A stretch of DNA of 64,000 bases, taken from positions 801,593-865,592 of the forward strand of contig NW_017804098.1 in NCBI RefSeq assembly GCF_001625305.1, written 5' to 3'. The stretch comes from Branchiostoma belcheri (taxonomy: Eukaryota > Chordata > Leptocardii > Amphioxiformes > Branchiostomatidae). The translations under genes and the position numbers were made by a program. Of this stretch, positions 1-11,745 are shown one piece after another (position 1 is the stretch's first letter; each line of letters starts with the position of its first letter). The notes under the pieces are model-generated. The model worked only from the letters and a program-made list of their open reading frames with translations, was not told the origin of the DNA and searched no databases.

Positions 1-1834
1 ATTGCAGTTGCACTCACAAGAAAGGATGCTAGGTGGCGCTGTTAGTCAAATGCGTCACTCGGGTGGGACATCTGACATGTCTGGGCGGGACGGTATGAAC
101 TTCATACCACATTCAACGACATGAAAAAGTCATACACGTTTTTTTATGTCAAAAGGTGAGACCCCAAGTATAGTGAGTAAATTCTGGAATGGGTTACTCT
201 ACAACAGCTGCACCACGATCGCAACTGTTGCTTGTCATAGCAAAGTTAAGTTCTTGGAAACCCTGATCGTGATGAGGGAGGGGGGCGTTCTCCTGATCGG
301 TGAGATGGCAAAGTTGGATCAAGTTTAAATCTTCACTAGTTTTGTGTTGAACCGTGATGTACATGTGAATTAGACATTCGAAGTGTATAACGTTGCATGG
401 AAAGTTAAACTGTTAGCTTACTTGTCATCTTAGTGATTTAAGTTGTCAAAATTTTCAATTGCAAAGATAATCTTGTCAAATTTTGTACTAACGCGTTAGA
501 AACTTACGGTTACTCAGCTGCTCGAACCACCACAGATATTGTCAAGAAAACGATATTAAACTTGCTTGACATTTTCAGCTATTAACCAATCAACAACAGA
601 ACATCACACATTTCCATAAGTTGGTTTGTCAACACCTAATTGTTTGTACTGGCTGTTAGACGTTTACTCAAAAAGTCTTTATATTACTATAAACTATGTT
701 ACTCTTTATAATAACGTTGATCTTGTAAATTGAATCGATTACAGGGAAGGGAATAGGTAGCTTACAGGTTGGATCTGTGGCCACATGTGATCAATCGGCA
801 TGACATCACAGCCAGTGAGTGGCAGGCAAAAATCGGATGATGATTGGCTGATTTGTCTACCAATAATTTGCGCAAGTCTTTAATTAATTTGCATGTATAT
901 GATGTAAACAAAAACAGTGATTGCTCGTATTGTCCCATTTCCTCAATATGCATTCCGTCTTTGTCCAGTTTCCAGTGCATTAGTAGCATTCCTATCCTGT
1001 ATACATGTAGTAGTACTACCGTAGTGTATACTCAAGGAGACATGCCTTATCTTGTAAGAGTGGGTGGTCATTAGATAGTGATGTATTAGGGTATTTCCAC
1101 AACCTATTTGTTTATGTCTAGTGTATATATTTTGCTAGGATGAGTTACAGCAGGATGTCGCAGTAATTTGTGTATGGCCACTCTTAATGTCCTAAAAGTC
1201 ATATAAGATGAGGATATACGTGAAACTCTAACCCTGTCTGTGCTAGGGCTGATTTTTTTACTGTGTTCACCTGACGCTGGTGGGTTTAAAGGGTAACAAC
1301 AACTGTGAGTGAATCCAGAGGCCCATGTTTGTTATGGTTCAGGCCCAGTAAAAGTGGAGTTTTACAGTATTATTGGCTGAGCCTGGTGACAGCCAGGTCC
1401 TGGTAGCCATAAGGGTCACTGAAGAGTCACCTGTTTGTACACATATTCATTTATCTTGCAGTATGGGTAACATGGGAGCAGCTGGCAGGTCACAACCTTC
1501 TCTGAAGGGGCAGCTGATACTTCAGCCAGGTTCAGAGGGTAAAGCCTGGCATATGGAAACTCTTTGGTGTAGTTCAAAAGATGTCCAGAAGGGGGCATCA
1601 TACATTGATGGAAATGCAGATCTTTCACTGTCACTGGTGTCAATATTAGTATACTGATGAAGTGCAGTTACAGGAATCCTCACATTCCATCAGATTTGAT
1701 GGTTATAGTTTCAAATATATCCTCTCTTCCCACTGGACCTGGCCATGGCATATAGAAGATTCAAGTGATGTTGAAAATGTCCTTACAACTACAACAAAAT
1801 GGCCTGTCAAATATTCCAGACCTACACTTAATAG
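1..1834. other. Non-coding sequence, no gene supported
   Basis: AT-rich sequence with scattered stops in all frames. The longest open stretches, such as the one near 1373-1657, show no recognisable domain and no flanking splice logic. The first ~330 bases are somewhat richer in CpG than what follows, but I see no exon there. This could be intergenic DNA or part of a large intron of a gene lying to the left of the window. Confidence 0.5.
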
Positions 1835-2221
1835 ACTAAGGCCTAGGAAAAAAATGTTGTGTTTCTTGTTTCCCGACCGACCCTAGAAAAACCTGCCAAC
1901 CCTAGACTTTTTGGGGGGTGGATTCCTGCAAGGAACAATTTTTCAAGCTGATCAACCTTTTCTAGCTCCATGATGTCACACCTGAGAGATAAAATGTTGT
2001 ACATTGTACAATTGATTTTCTAACATTGACATTGAAAATAAAAGTGTCCTTATGCAAGTTTTTCTTTGTTAAACTGTAGTGTATATATATAAGTTGGATA
2101 CATATAATAGTATACAATGTTAGGTATCACTGAAGTCTAAAAAAAAGATGATTCCTGCCTACCGACCCTAATTTTTTCAGTACTGAAACAGGAAACACAA
2201 CATTTTTTTCCTAGGCCTAGT
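1835..2221. mobile_element. MITE-like element with ~30-bp terminal inverted repeats
   Basis: The left end (about 1835-1865) and the right end (about 2192-2221) are inverted copies of each other, with the core AGGCCTAGGAAAAAAATG continuing into TTGTGTTTC on both sides. Inside the ends there are further related blocks: a CCGACCCTA motif near 1876 and again near 2161, and a GATTCCTGC motif near 1921 and again near 2150. There is no coding capacity, so this is a non-autonomous DNA element. I could not define a clean target-site duplication, and the superfamily is unknown. Confidence 0.6.
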
Positions 2222-4611
2222 GCTAAATTGTCTTTGTAGAAAGTCTACTCTCACCTTCCTTGGGGTTTCTACAGTTTATTGTCTAACCAGTACTAAGAAA
2301 CAAATGAAATTTTCAGTACTATTGTATTAATTTGTGTGAACACTTTGTGTTGTACATTTCAAACAGAAAGCTAGTCCACGTTTAGTCATTTCCAAATTCA
2401 AAAAACTATGGCAAGAAACACCTGCATGACTCATTGTAGATCAAAGGCTTTCATGTCACCTTTAATTGAGTTACTTTGCACCTGCATGTTGAAGTGGCCC
2501 TTAGAGGGGACATTCAGGGCTTGAATAAGAGACCTACTATGCTGTACATGTATTGTCCAAAATGGTTGACTGATTTTTTTTTTTTTTTTTACAGATGATA
2601 TGTCTAACTTGAGATAAAAACATACATGACTGTCAACCCATTTTGTAATCTCTTAATTAGTATGAGTGCTGTTGAAGAACTAGATATGGTGAATCATGAT
2701 TTGCCCTTGGTACATTTACATTACCAGTTTCTCAAAAGGAACAAAGATGTATGCTTTTCACCTAAACAAACCTAACCCAGGGTAGAGATTGACATATAGT
2801 GTTGCCAACTGGTACATTCAAATAATGCTGTTTTCTTTGGCCCATCATTTGTGATGACAGTATGTCTGAAATTAAATTCTATATGTACATGCATTTATCA
2901 TATTTATTATGACAGTAAACATGTAATAGAATCTTGATTGCACTTTTTGTAAAGAAAGATTGTCGCACATACTACTAGGTTGATTGACACCCCTTCCAAG
3001 GAGATTTAGTGGCAGATTCTTGCTTTCAAAGAACTGTTAGATTGACAAAAGTCCTTACTCAACAGTTGAGTCACAATAAACAGTTTGCTGCGTGACGCTT
3101 TAGTTGAAACACTCTTGTCAAACCTTCATTGTATGTGTGGGTGTTGACAACAACTTTCCCACAGTCTGCACTGAATCAACGAGAGCTTTGCTTTGTCTTC
3201 ATGGGACTTGTAAAAAATCACAAGATTTCTCTTCATAATAGCAAAGTATCTTTGATGTGAGGCACCTGCGCACATGCGTATAAACACTGCTTTGTGTTCC
3301 ACAGAATCACAGAAGCTTGACGCAATTGCAGGAGGAGAGCCTTTTACACTGCTTGCTGTTGATACAGGAATATAAAAGCATTTAGAACATCAATCATTTG
3401 CCTGTAGTGTATTAGGTCAATCAGTGTAAAATCCAGCCATGTACTGATGTAGAGGGCTTTTTTCAAACCAACTTTGGTACATCATTGACAAGCAGGCAAC
3501 ATGACAAGCTGTACCGGCATTGAAGTTTTTGAAATGTAGTGTAAGAGTTGACGTAGTGTGGGCGTAAACTGTAAGTCAGAGACAAATTGTTCCTGTTGCA
3601 GTGGTAGCTTACCTACTTGAACATAGAAAAACCTGCAAGATGTTTGACTAGGCTTTACTTTGTAGAAAAGTGAGTCATTGGATTTATATGGAGAAAGATT
3701 CAAAAGGCAAAGGCTAAGATGTTCTTAAGAGAAGGCACCATACGGAACTGAACTCTCACCCTGTGCAGTCAACTTCTTTTGTTCAATATACATCTTTGAT
3801 CTCAGTTCTACCTTTGATCTTATGTCAAAGAATATGTCCTTACAATACTGGGTTATATGGCCAGTGATGCTATTACACTTAGGAAAAGCTGTTAACAATG
3901 GAGATGATCAATTAATAGCTATGTATGGTCCGTAATTTTCTTGGAAAAACTTTCAGTTGACCTTTGTACCTTTGATGCTGTTGAATACACACATGCTTAC
4001 ACAAAGTACAGATTAGTCTCTGTGATCCATACTAGGGTGGAGCTAATGCAGTACACGTTATCTATGATGATGATAAATTTGAATCCCATTTATATCTTGA
4101 CATTACCTGTGGGAACATTTCAGGTGTGCAGTGGGGCGTGGGTCCTACATCCGATAGCTGTTAAGGTCGTGATGTAATCTTTTGTATGCAAGGCTATTGA
4201 AGACAACTCACCCGTGGCCATGACCGTGCGTTTTACCATGTATGTCTACAGGTCTATTCTCAAACAGTATTGTTTTTGACTGTAGCGAGTCACATTGACT
4301 TCTACATAGGTTATTGTCGTACTTCTGCATAAGGGTGCGTCAGAGGTAGAACTATAAATTAGTTTAAAGGTCTGTTCAAAGGTACTTGGAAAAGACTTAA
4401 GTTGTGTAAAGTAGACTCAGAGCAAACTAATCAAGGTATAGTGTGTGTTTCCATGGAATAGAGGAAATGAAAGAAAACTGGATTAGAAAGGTATAAAGAC
4501 AAGTTAATTGAGTTTTCATGCATACTTGTCAACAGTAAAAATCTTAGTAGTAATAACTAGTGATTGACCTGACATCTTATTATTCATATCTGATTTTGAT
4601 TTGAGGGTGTA
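2222..4611. other. Non-coding sequence, no gene supported
   Basis: AT-rich, with a poly-T run near 2574-2590 and no convincing exon. Open frames here are short and lack recognisable protein motifs. Confidence 0.5.
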
Positions 4612-4826
4612 ACATCTGTGTCCATAATATCACCAGGGTCCATAATATCGCCACCTTGAGAAATAGTGTGCTTAAAGATATTTTTACTGCAACATACCCT
4701 AGGTATGTACATTGGAGGTGTGCAGGAGTGCATACCAAAAGTGTGTTGCAGTAAAAATATCTTAAAGCACACTGTTTCTCAAGGTGGCGAGATTATGGAC
4801 CCTGGTGATATTATGGACACAGATGT
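4612..4826. mobile_element. 215-bp fold-back (hairpin) element, copy 1
   Basis: The two halves are near-perfect inverted copies of each other. The left arm starts ACATCTGTGTCCATAATATC and the right arm ends with its complement. The arms are about 90 bases each, and a short asymmetric centre (about 4705-4735) joins them. Open frames on opposite strands here encode almost the same peptide simply because the DNA is palindromic, so they are not genes. TA dinucleotides flank the element, as expected for a TA-targeting (mariner-like) MITE. A second copy of the same length lies at 24578-24792. Confidence 0.8.
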
Positions 4827-7800
4827 TAGTAGTACTGTACTGGTATTGTGATTATGGTCAGAATACTGACAAGGGGGAGCGTGGCAGTAAGCTGAACTGA
4901 AGTGTCCAGACCTTGCGGCTGGTTATGTGGTATTCCTGTCCTCGGGCAGAAGACACGTCTGCTCATTGTGCCTCCCCCCACACCAGCCCGCTCCCTTTGT
5001 TATTGCTTGATTCAGCATGTGATTTAGCGGCAAGGCATGTTTTCACTGTAACCGGTTCACACAGCCAGCTCAAACTGGCTCCTACTTGTCACGCCCCCCA
5101 CCAAGAAGTGGTTTGGGGATTGATATTAGTCCATGATAGTTCCATATTGTTATTCAAACATCTTTTACCAGTTACTAGTACTCTGTGTGTGTGACTGTCT
5201 ATAGTAGCATACATGGAAAACAGTTATAACCTGTACAAGAAGGTTAAGTTCAAGATTTGTTCATGTTATGTTCAAATATTAACTGCTATATTTATCTGCT
5301 AGACAATTGGATTGGATGAACTTGGTATAATTTTTTTAGGTGCCTGTCCCAACATTCAATTTCAATGATTACATGCTATAACATCTTGCTTGTGAAACTA
5401 TGGAAATCGAACAAAAGTAGTCATTCTTGGTATGTAATGTTGCAAGAATGACTTGTGTTGAAATGGTCCATTATCACTGTGTACTGACTTTGGTCCTTTT
5501 GAAATCTTTGCAGGTTTTAGAATTCCACCACCAAGCTGTAATAAGTTACCTTTCTTTTTTAGGAAAAACTGATAAAACACCCATTCAGCTTCACAATCCT
5601 TAGGTATCTGAAATTCAAAGTACATCAATAGCCTTTTATTCTGTGGAATGCTTCTCTCTCACTGTCTTTAGACTCACTTGAACAATACGTTTTTTCTCTG
5701 GAATGAGAAAAATTGGGACAACACCTATTTTTATGGTTAACACAAGTGGCCTACATCTCACAAGGCTCTGATGTGTGATTGTCTGTGACCTGCCTTCCAT
5801 CCCTGTGTTGATTGAATGTGAAAGAGCAGAGGTTGAGGTGTTGACAGTGATACCGTTACCAAGGACATGAGTGCTTAAGTATTGTAATGTCCCAATACTT
5901 GCCTGTCTACACTTAACAATATGTATGACTTCCCAACTGAAAGTGGCACCTCTGTCAGATTGTTTCCAAATTTTCCCAAATTCCTTCTGGGCCAAGCCTA
6001 ATTTTGAAAGTTTTCCACAATCCGTGTTCCTATAATTGTACATGTTCTGCTACCGGTGATTGAAATATAGCATTGCTCACATTTCATAATATATGTATTT
6101 GTGGACACCTGTACAAGAGATTTGTCTGTGGGCAGTGACAAAAGGCCAGGCCCATCCCTGTTGGAGCTATGTTGAAAGCATGTCCCAGTGACGTAGATGT
6201 TGAACAGGTGTGCTGACGGATCTGTTGCTGCCGTGTCTTCTCCATTGACATCCTGTCATCACTACTTACGTCACAGTGCCTGAAGGGCAAGTTGTGGATC
6301 ACCTGTGTTGCTGGGGGAACAATGTGAAGAGTTTGAAGAGTCTTTGGTGCCTGATATGGCATCCCCCCCTCTTGGGGTTAGGGAGTGTTTTTTACACAGG
6401 GATAAAACCAGTAGTATATGTTTGTGGAGAAGGTAAGAATTAATTTGGCTGATAGAAGCAAGGAAAATCAAATGTAAAAGTAGATGTTATTTTAGAAATC
6501 CAAATGATATTGAAATTGTTTTCTGGCACACAGATTATTCTCAATTGGTCTGTGAAATCCTGGAATCATGGTACGCCTTACCTGAGCAAGTACTGTTTTG
6601 TCAACTGAATCCCTGACGTCACAAAGGTGTATCAACTTTAGATGGGCAGTTAATAATGCTTATGACCATCTCAAGACGGATAACAGCTTACTGTAACTGT
6701 CTCTTTGACGTCATTGTTGTTTTGTGGATAAATTTTGATACCAGCACTTGTAAATGCAGGACACACCTTGCAATAAACAAACCCTAAATTCTATGCAGAT
6801 TATATTTGGATTTGTTGAAAGACTGTACAATTACAGCCACATAATGTGTAGCTGTCTTGTCCATAAAGTTAGTCCATAACAGGCATTAGGAGTATAGTAT
6901 GTGGATCTCATTCCCAGTAAATCACTAGTGAGCTGTTCAGTGGAATTACCATCATTACTATAATATATGTATATACAGTATTATATAGCATGTTGCTTTT
7001 TAAAAAGCTGTATTGGTCAGTGACTGGGATTCCAGATGAAAACTTTGCCTGTGGTTTAGATTACACCATGTGATGACCACAGTGTTAGTCCAACAGCTGA
7101 CACGGTTATCTGTCTAGGTGTCATCTATCCCACTGTGAGATATGAACCTCCTTTGTGTCACCTGTTTCCCCCCACATAGGGTTGCTTCTTCTCCAGCAGC
7201 TGGTAAAACAAATGTCAGGTGCATGATACAGGTGGGTGGTAGATTCTGACAGGGTTCTTTTGGCCTTTGGTTCCTTCCCCCACTGAGGGAGTTTTGCAAC
7301 TGTGACAAGGGCTTTCCACTAGACGTGTATGTTACACTCTGCTGGTATATCAGGGTAGACAATTGCAGTAAGACTGTCGTGATTACTTGGTGTTATTTTT
7401 GGTGTGAGTCACAGTGAAAATATTCCTGGTGCAGAAAATAGTATCTTTTTGTTGTCAGGTAAACAGCATGGTTCCTGCTTTCCTGGTACTGTTGGGTACC
7501 TCACCCATCCGGGCACCCTCTGACGTCAAGCAGGCAAAGTTGACATGCAGCAGTGCAGTGGTGCATGTAGTCACGAACTGTTGAATTTCCTGCCACAGAA
7601 CCTTTTTTCTTAGAACATTACATCTGAACTGTTGGAGTTGACATTTTAAAAAATGCCTTATGATTCCATGTCAAATGTTGTAACAGGGTTTGGAAACATT
7701 GCTAAGTCATTTGATTATTGTGCAATACTTTGTATATAAGTGAACACATGTCATGTACATGTACCTAAGTTGATTTGGTATATCACATCTTCATTGTTTT

Positions 7801-8240
7801 CTGTCAGTAACAGAAATTGTAACAATGCATTGTGATAACTTTTGAAAAGACTAATCTGACATAACGTTTTATATACACTAGAAATGACATTCCCCTTAAG
7901 GCATTCCCTTACAAAGTCAACATAAATCATACTTTTCATATGTATACGTATATGAAATCTGCACATGTACAGTCACACAAAGCACTTGGACCGCCATAGA
8001 TACATCTGTCTCATGTAACTGGTGTTCCAGGTACGTGGTCAAATGATCTGAATCCCCAATTGTTCTGATGACGTCTATGAACAGGTGTGAGAGTGAAATG
8101 ACCAGATAGTATCTTCTAATGACCTTGTTCCTGTACCAGTCTGTGGGCCCTCCTGAATGTTGATAAGTTTAGCCTTCCTGTTCACGGGGTGTACATCTAT
8201 AACATTTCACTAGCATTAGATAGAACTTTCAATATGTTTA
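4827..8240. other. Non-coding sequence, no gene supported
   Basis: Contains the longest unsupported open frame of the left region (135 codons on the minus strand, 5636-6043), which shows no domain and no good flanking splice sites. It also carries three full CRE-type palindromes (TGACGTCA) at 6614, 6706 and 7521. No gene can be supported. Confidence 0.45.
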
Positions 8241-8285
8241 GTAATATCAAGGAGGTTAAATTGTATTTAACCTCCTTGGTAATAT
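8241..8285. mobile_element. Palindromic micro-insertion with 7-bp target duplication (copy a)
   Basis: Two 14-base arms, CAAGGAGGTTAAAT (8248-8261) and its exact complement (8265-8278), are separated by TGT. The 31-bp palindrome is bounded by direct repeats GTAATAT at 8241-8247 and 8279-8285. This is the structure of a transposon-type insertion with essentially no internal sequence. The same architecture occurs at 22980, 31768, 33968 and 57139. Confidence 0.75.
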
Positions 8286-11200
8286 CCTTAGATAGAAAAA
8301 TCTCAACCTAATCTCTCTCTTCCTCAGCCTCTGATTTTTATTGAATAATTCTAATGAAAGTATATAAATGGAAATGTGTGTTATTGTTATATATGTAAGA
8401 TAGGGAGCAATATTGACAAATTACTGGTGCTGATTTATTTGGGAAAGTCAAACTTTGATATAAAGGCACATTTCTTAGTAGATGTGCAGCCCTCAGTGTA
8501 GGGTTTTACAAAGCAGTGTTTTTCTGACAAAACAGCTGCTTGAACTGCCTTTACTGTCTGTAATTGACTGTTAATAAACTCAGTGACAGATAAAGAAGGA
8601 ACTGTTGACATTCAGGGCTATTTCAAATAATCAGTAGAATACGTCTGAAGGCCACCGGCCTTTTGTTTTTTCAAGAATTTCCAGTGTTTCCAAACCTCCC
8701 ATGAAAACTCTTTGAAGATGTTTATATAGCACTAATCTTCAGATAATCACCAGCAGGTTTTCTGTTTGTTTTATTTAAATGAAGCACAATGAAATCTTGT
8801 TAAAAGGTAGAAAACATATATTCTTTGTCTAATAGGTAATTAATAGCTTCAGCTCCTCACAGTTTCAGAGACAGACCACCTTCATTGACTACATACACTG
8901 GCTAGTTCTATAATTTGTGTGTGTTATTGTGTGTGTGTTACCATTCAACTAATATATGTGAATTATTTACATGTATCTGGATTCATATTGTCATGGAGTT
9001 GTCATCTGTTAGTTATTTCAGACTCATTGTAAGGGAAAGATTGCATCCTTGTTAAACAACTACCTATTGGTAGAAGTTTGGTAACTACTGATTGGTAGAA
9101 GACCAATAGATGTTTGGTATCCCATAATGAATAAGTTAAATGTCTATGGCCTCTGACAGATCAGATGGCTGAAAGTATTGCTGGCCACTTTTCTTCAGAG
9201 AAAGTCTTGAACTCTCATTTTTTGTAACAAACACTCCACATCAGCATATGACGCACGCAGCTTTAATTAACACCCATGTATGTTTTCTTGCTTGTAATTT
9301 TCTACCCTCCATTTAACAGTGTTTCCTTTGGTTCCCATAGTCTGTAATGAGCTTTGTTGGTTGATAATTGTCAGTTTCACGTGGTACACCAGACATAATG
9401 AGCCATGTCGGCTGTGAGGGCTTTGATGTTTTGTACCCCTAATCTGTGATTATGTAGGAATAGACTGCCTTTTCCTCACAACGTGTGTGTCCAAGGGGTT
9501 AGTAAGCTTTATGATAATTTGATGAGCAAACATATATGGTAGTGAAATAATACCGCATTTGAAGACCTTTCTGTATCGTAGTACACTGTACATACATGTA
9601 TTTGAGGTACATGCTCATTTTGCTTTCAAACTAAAATGGTGTAACATGTACTTTCTAGACCTTGAAACAAAATAATGATGGCATATTATCACCTTGGCAT
9701 ACCAATTTGCTCAACTACAAACTCATCCAGCCAAGAGCGGAAGGTTCTCTTGTCTCCGGGCTGCTTTCCTCAGTTGAGGATACCTATCATTATCTATCAC
9801 TCAAGGCTAAAACCCCTCATTACCTAATGGTAGGGGGTAGCTTACAAGTGCGTGTACACATTCACGTAATCATAGGCTAGAGCAACTCATTTACTTGGTT
9901 GTCACAATGGTGAACGTCTTTCTTCAATAAATACTAGGTGGAAACTTTGCGAGGCTGTGGTACTGGCCTGTGATTTAAAAAATAAAAGCATAAAAGTGCA
10001 TAGGGTGTGGTTACGACAGGAAGGAAGTTACTAATTCCGTGGCTTTATCACTACATGTAATAACAAGTTCAAAATCCTTATTTACAGGATTTCCTTCTTT
10101 TGTATGAAACAACTTCAAGATGTATCTCATCATGGTGATAGTAGGCCTGGTTTGATCCATATGTAGAAAGGTGAAGGTCTGCCATACTTGCAGTCGGTAC
10201 TTCAATGTTGATGCTTGTACAGCTGGTTGTTGAACCCACTACTGGGTCTCACTGCACTGATGATTCAGCAGAACACATCTGTTATAGGTTACAATGGAAA
10301 CCTTTGAAAGGAGAAAACATCATGCACAATCTTCCTTATGTTCCATCAGTTCCTTTCCAACTGTTAGATCCCTCAGCAGGAAATGTGTCCTGTTTTCCAG
10401 GAAGTTGGATGTAACTGTTGCTGGCACATCCCTGGTGTTACCAAGTACCTGGTCATTCACCCCTTGTATATTGGTCATTCACCCCTGTCTGAGCCTAATT
10501 TATGATACAGGCCACCTGAGACCTTGGATTGCTGGAGATCACTGGAAAACCAGGATAGGCATCCAGGTGTAAGAAACCAGGTAGAAAATTATAGGTTATA
10601 AAATTTTCTCTTTCATTTGAGTATTTTATCCCAAGCTACAATCAGGTGGTTGTGTTCTAAGAAAGAATGAGAACAGGCTGATAGAAATTTTGATAGAAAA
10701 TGTCTTCTTCCCCGAAAAGTTTAATGAAGTAGTTATGTAGTAATGAACAAAGACAGCTGATACCTGGGCTGGCTGGTCCCATTAACAATTGATGGTCAGA
10801 TTCTCAGAAGAAGACTGGAAAACTTCAATGGCATTTGACAGTTACTCGGCCAGTGTTATGTAAACAGGAGCCATTGTTTCATCCCATTGTATACAAATTG
10901 CATAATTACTTACAAGGTCAAATACACATCTATGTATAGAGATCAGAACTGGTACAAAATACATTTGTCACACCAATCAACATAAAACATGAAACAGTCA
11001 GTGGATTATATATCTATCTTATGCATTTGCAGTAATTCTAAGCATGTAACAGTTATATATATATTATATGTCTACTTACAAATTCAACAAGTTCAATAGA
11101 AAGTTTGATCAGTACAATTTGAATTTGTCTTGGAGTGTGGTATATCATTCATAACATCCACTGTCCATGTATATAGTGTGTATGTAAGATCATAAGTAAA

Positions 11201-11700
11201 ACATGCTATCAGTGCAGTTAACCTGGGCCCTTTTTCATCAGTATTCATAATTAAGCTGTGAGCACAATTTCTGCAAAGCACAGTTGATACTGGGTATTGA
11301 TCAATTTGTCCAAGTTAATGAGTATGCCCTTGGTGTATATAGAGAAACATTGTTGTGGAAGCTTCCCACGCCCCAAAGAACATGTAAGGCAAATACCAGT
11401 CCCTTCGTGTCACACTCTAAACTGTGCTTGTTCAGATAGGAGCGCCCAGCGGTTGAAAGGTCTGTTTATGTTTGTGTATTGGGTACTGGGCACTCAAATG
11501 TACTTGGGAAAGGCCCTTGACAGCTTTTAGTATACTGATGTCATGGACGAATCAGCAGACTGTGATGTCATTAGTCTGGGCCTATTAGCTTCAATACGTT
11601 GTAGCCAAGACTACATGTAGTATATATCTGGATTTCTCTGTCCACGGAAATTATTTTTCTAACAAGACTATACATACCCCCATTCGGAAAATGCAGTCCT

Positions 11701-11745
11701 GAGTGAGTAAGTGAGTGATTGAGTTAGTGAATTAGTGAGTGAGTA
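11701..11745. repeat. GTGA/GAGT microsatellite
   Basis: An imperfect tetranucleotide tract made of GAGT, AAGT, GATT and TAGT variants, ending at an AACGTT palindrome. Confidence 0.7.

Noticed and set aside
4584-4851. Two similar open frames on opposite strands encoding nearly the same peptide
   Set aside because: They are a by-product of the palindromic 215-bp element, not genes.
5636-6043. 135-codon open frame on the minus strand
   Set aside because: No recognisable domain, low-complexity composition and no good splice or promoter context. Such lengths occur by chance in 36 kb.
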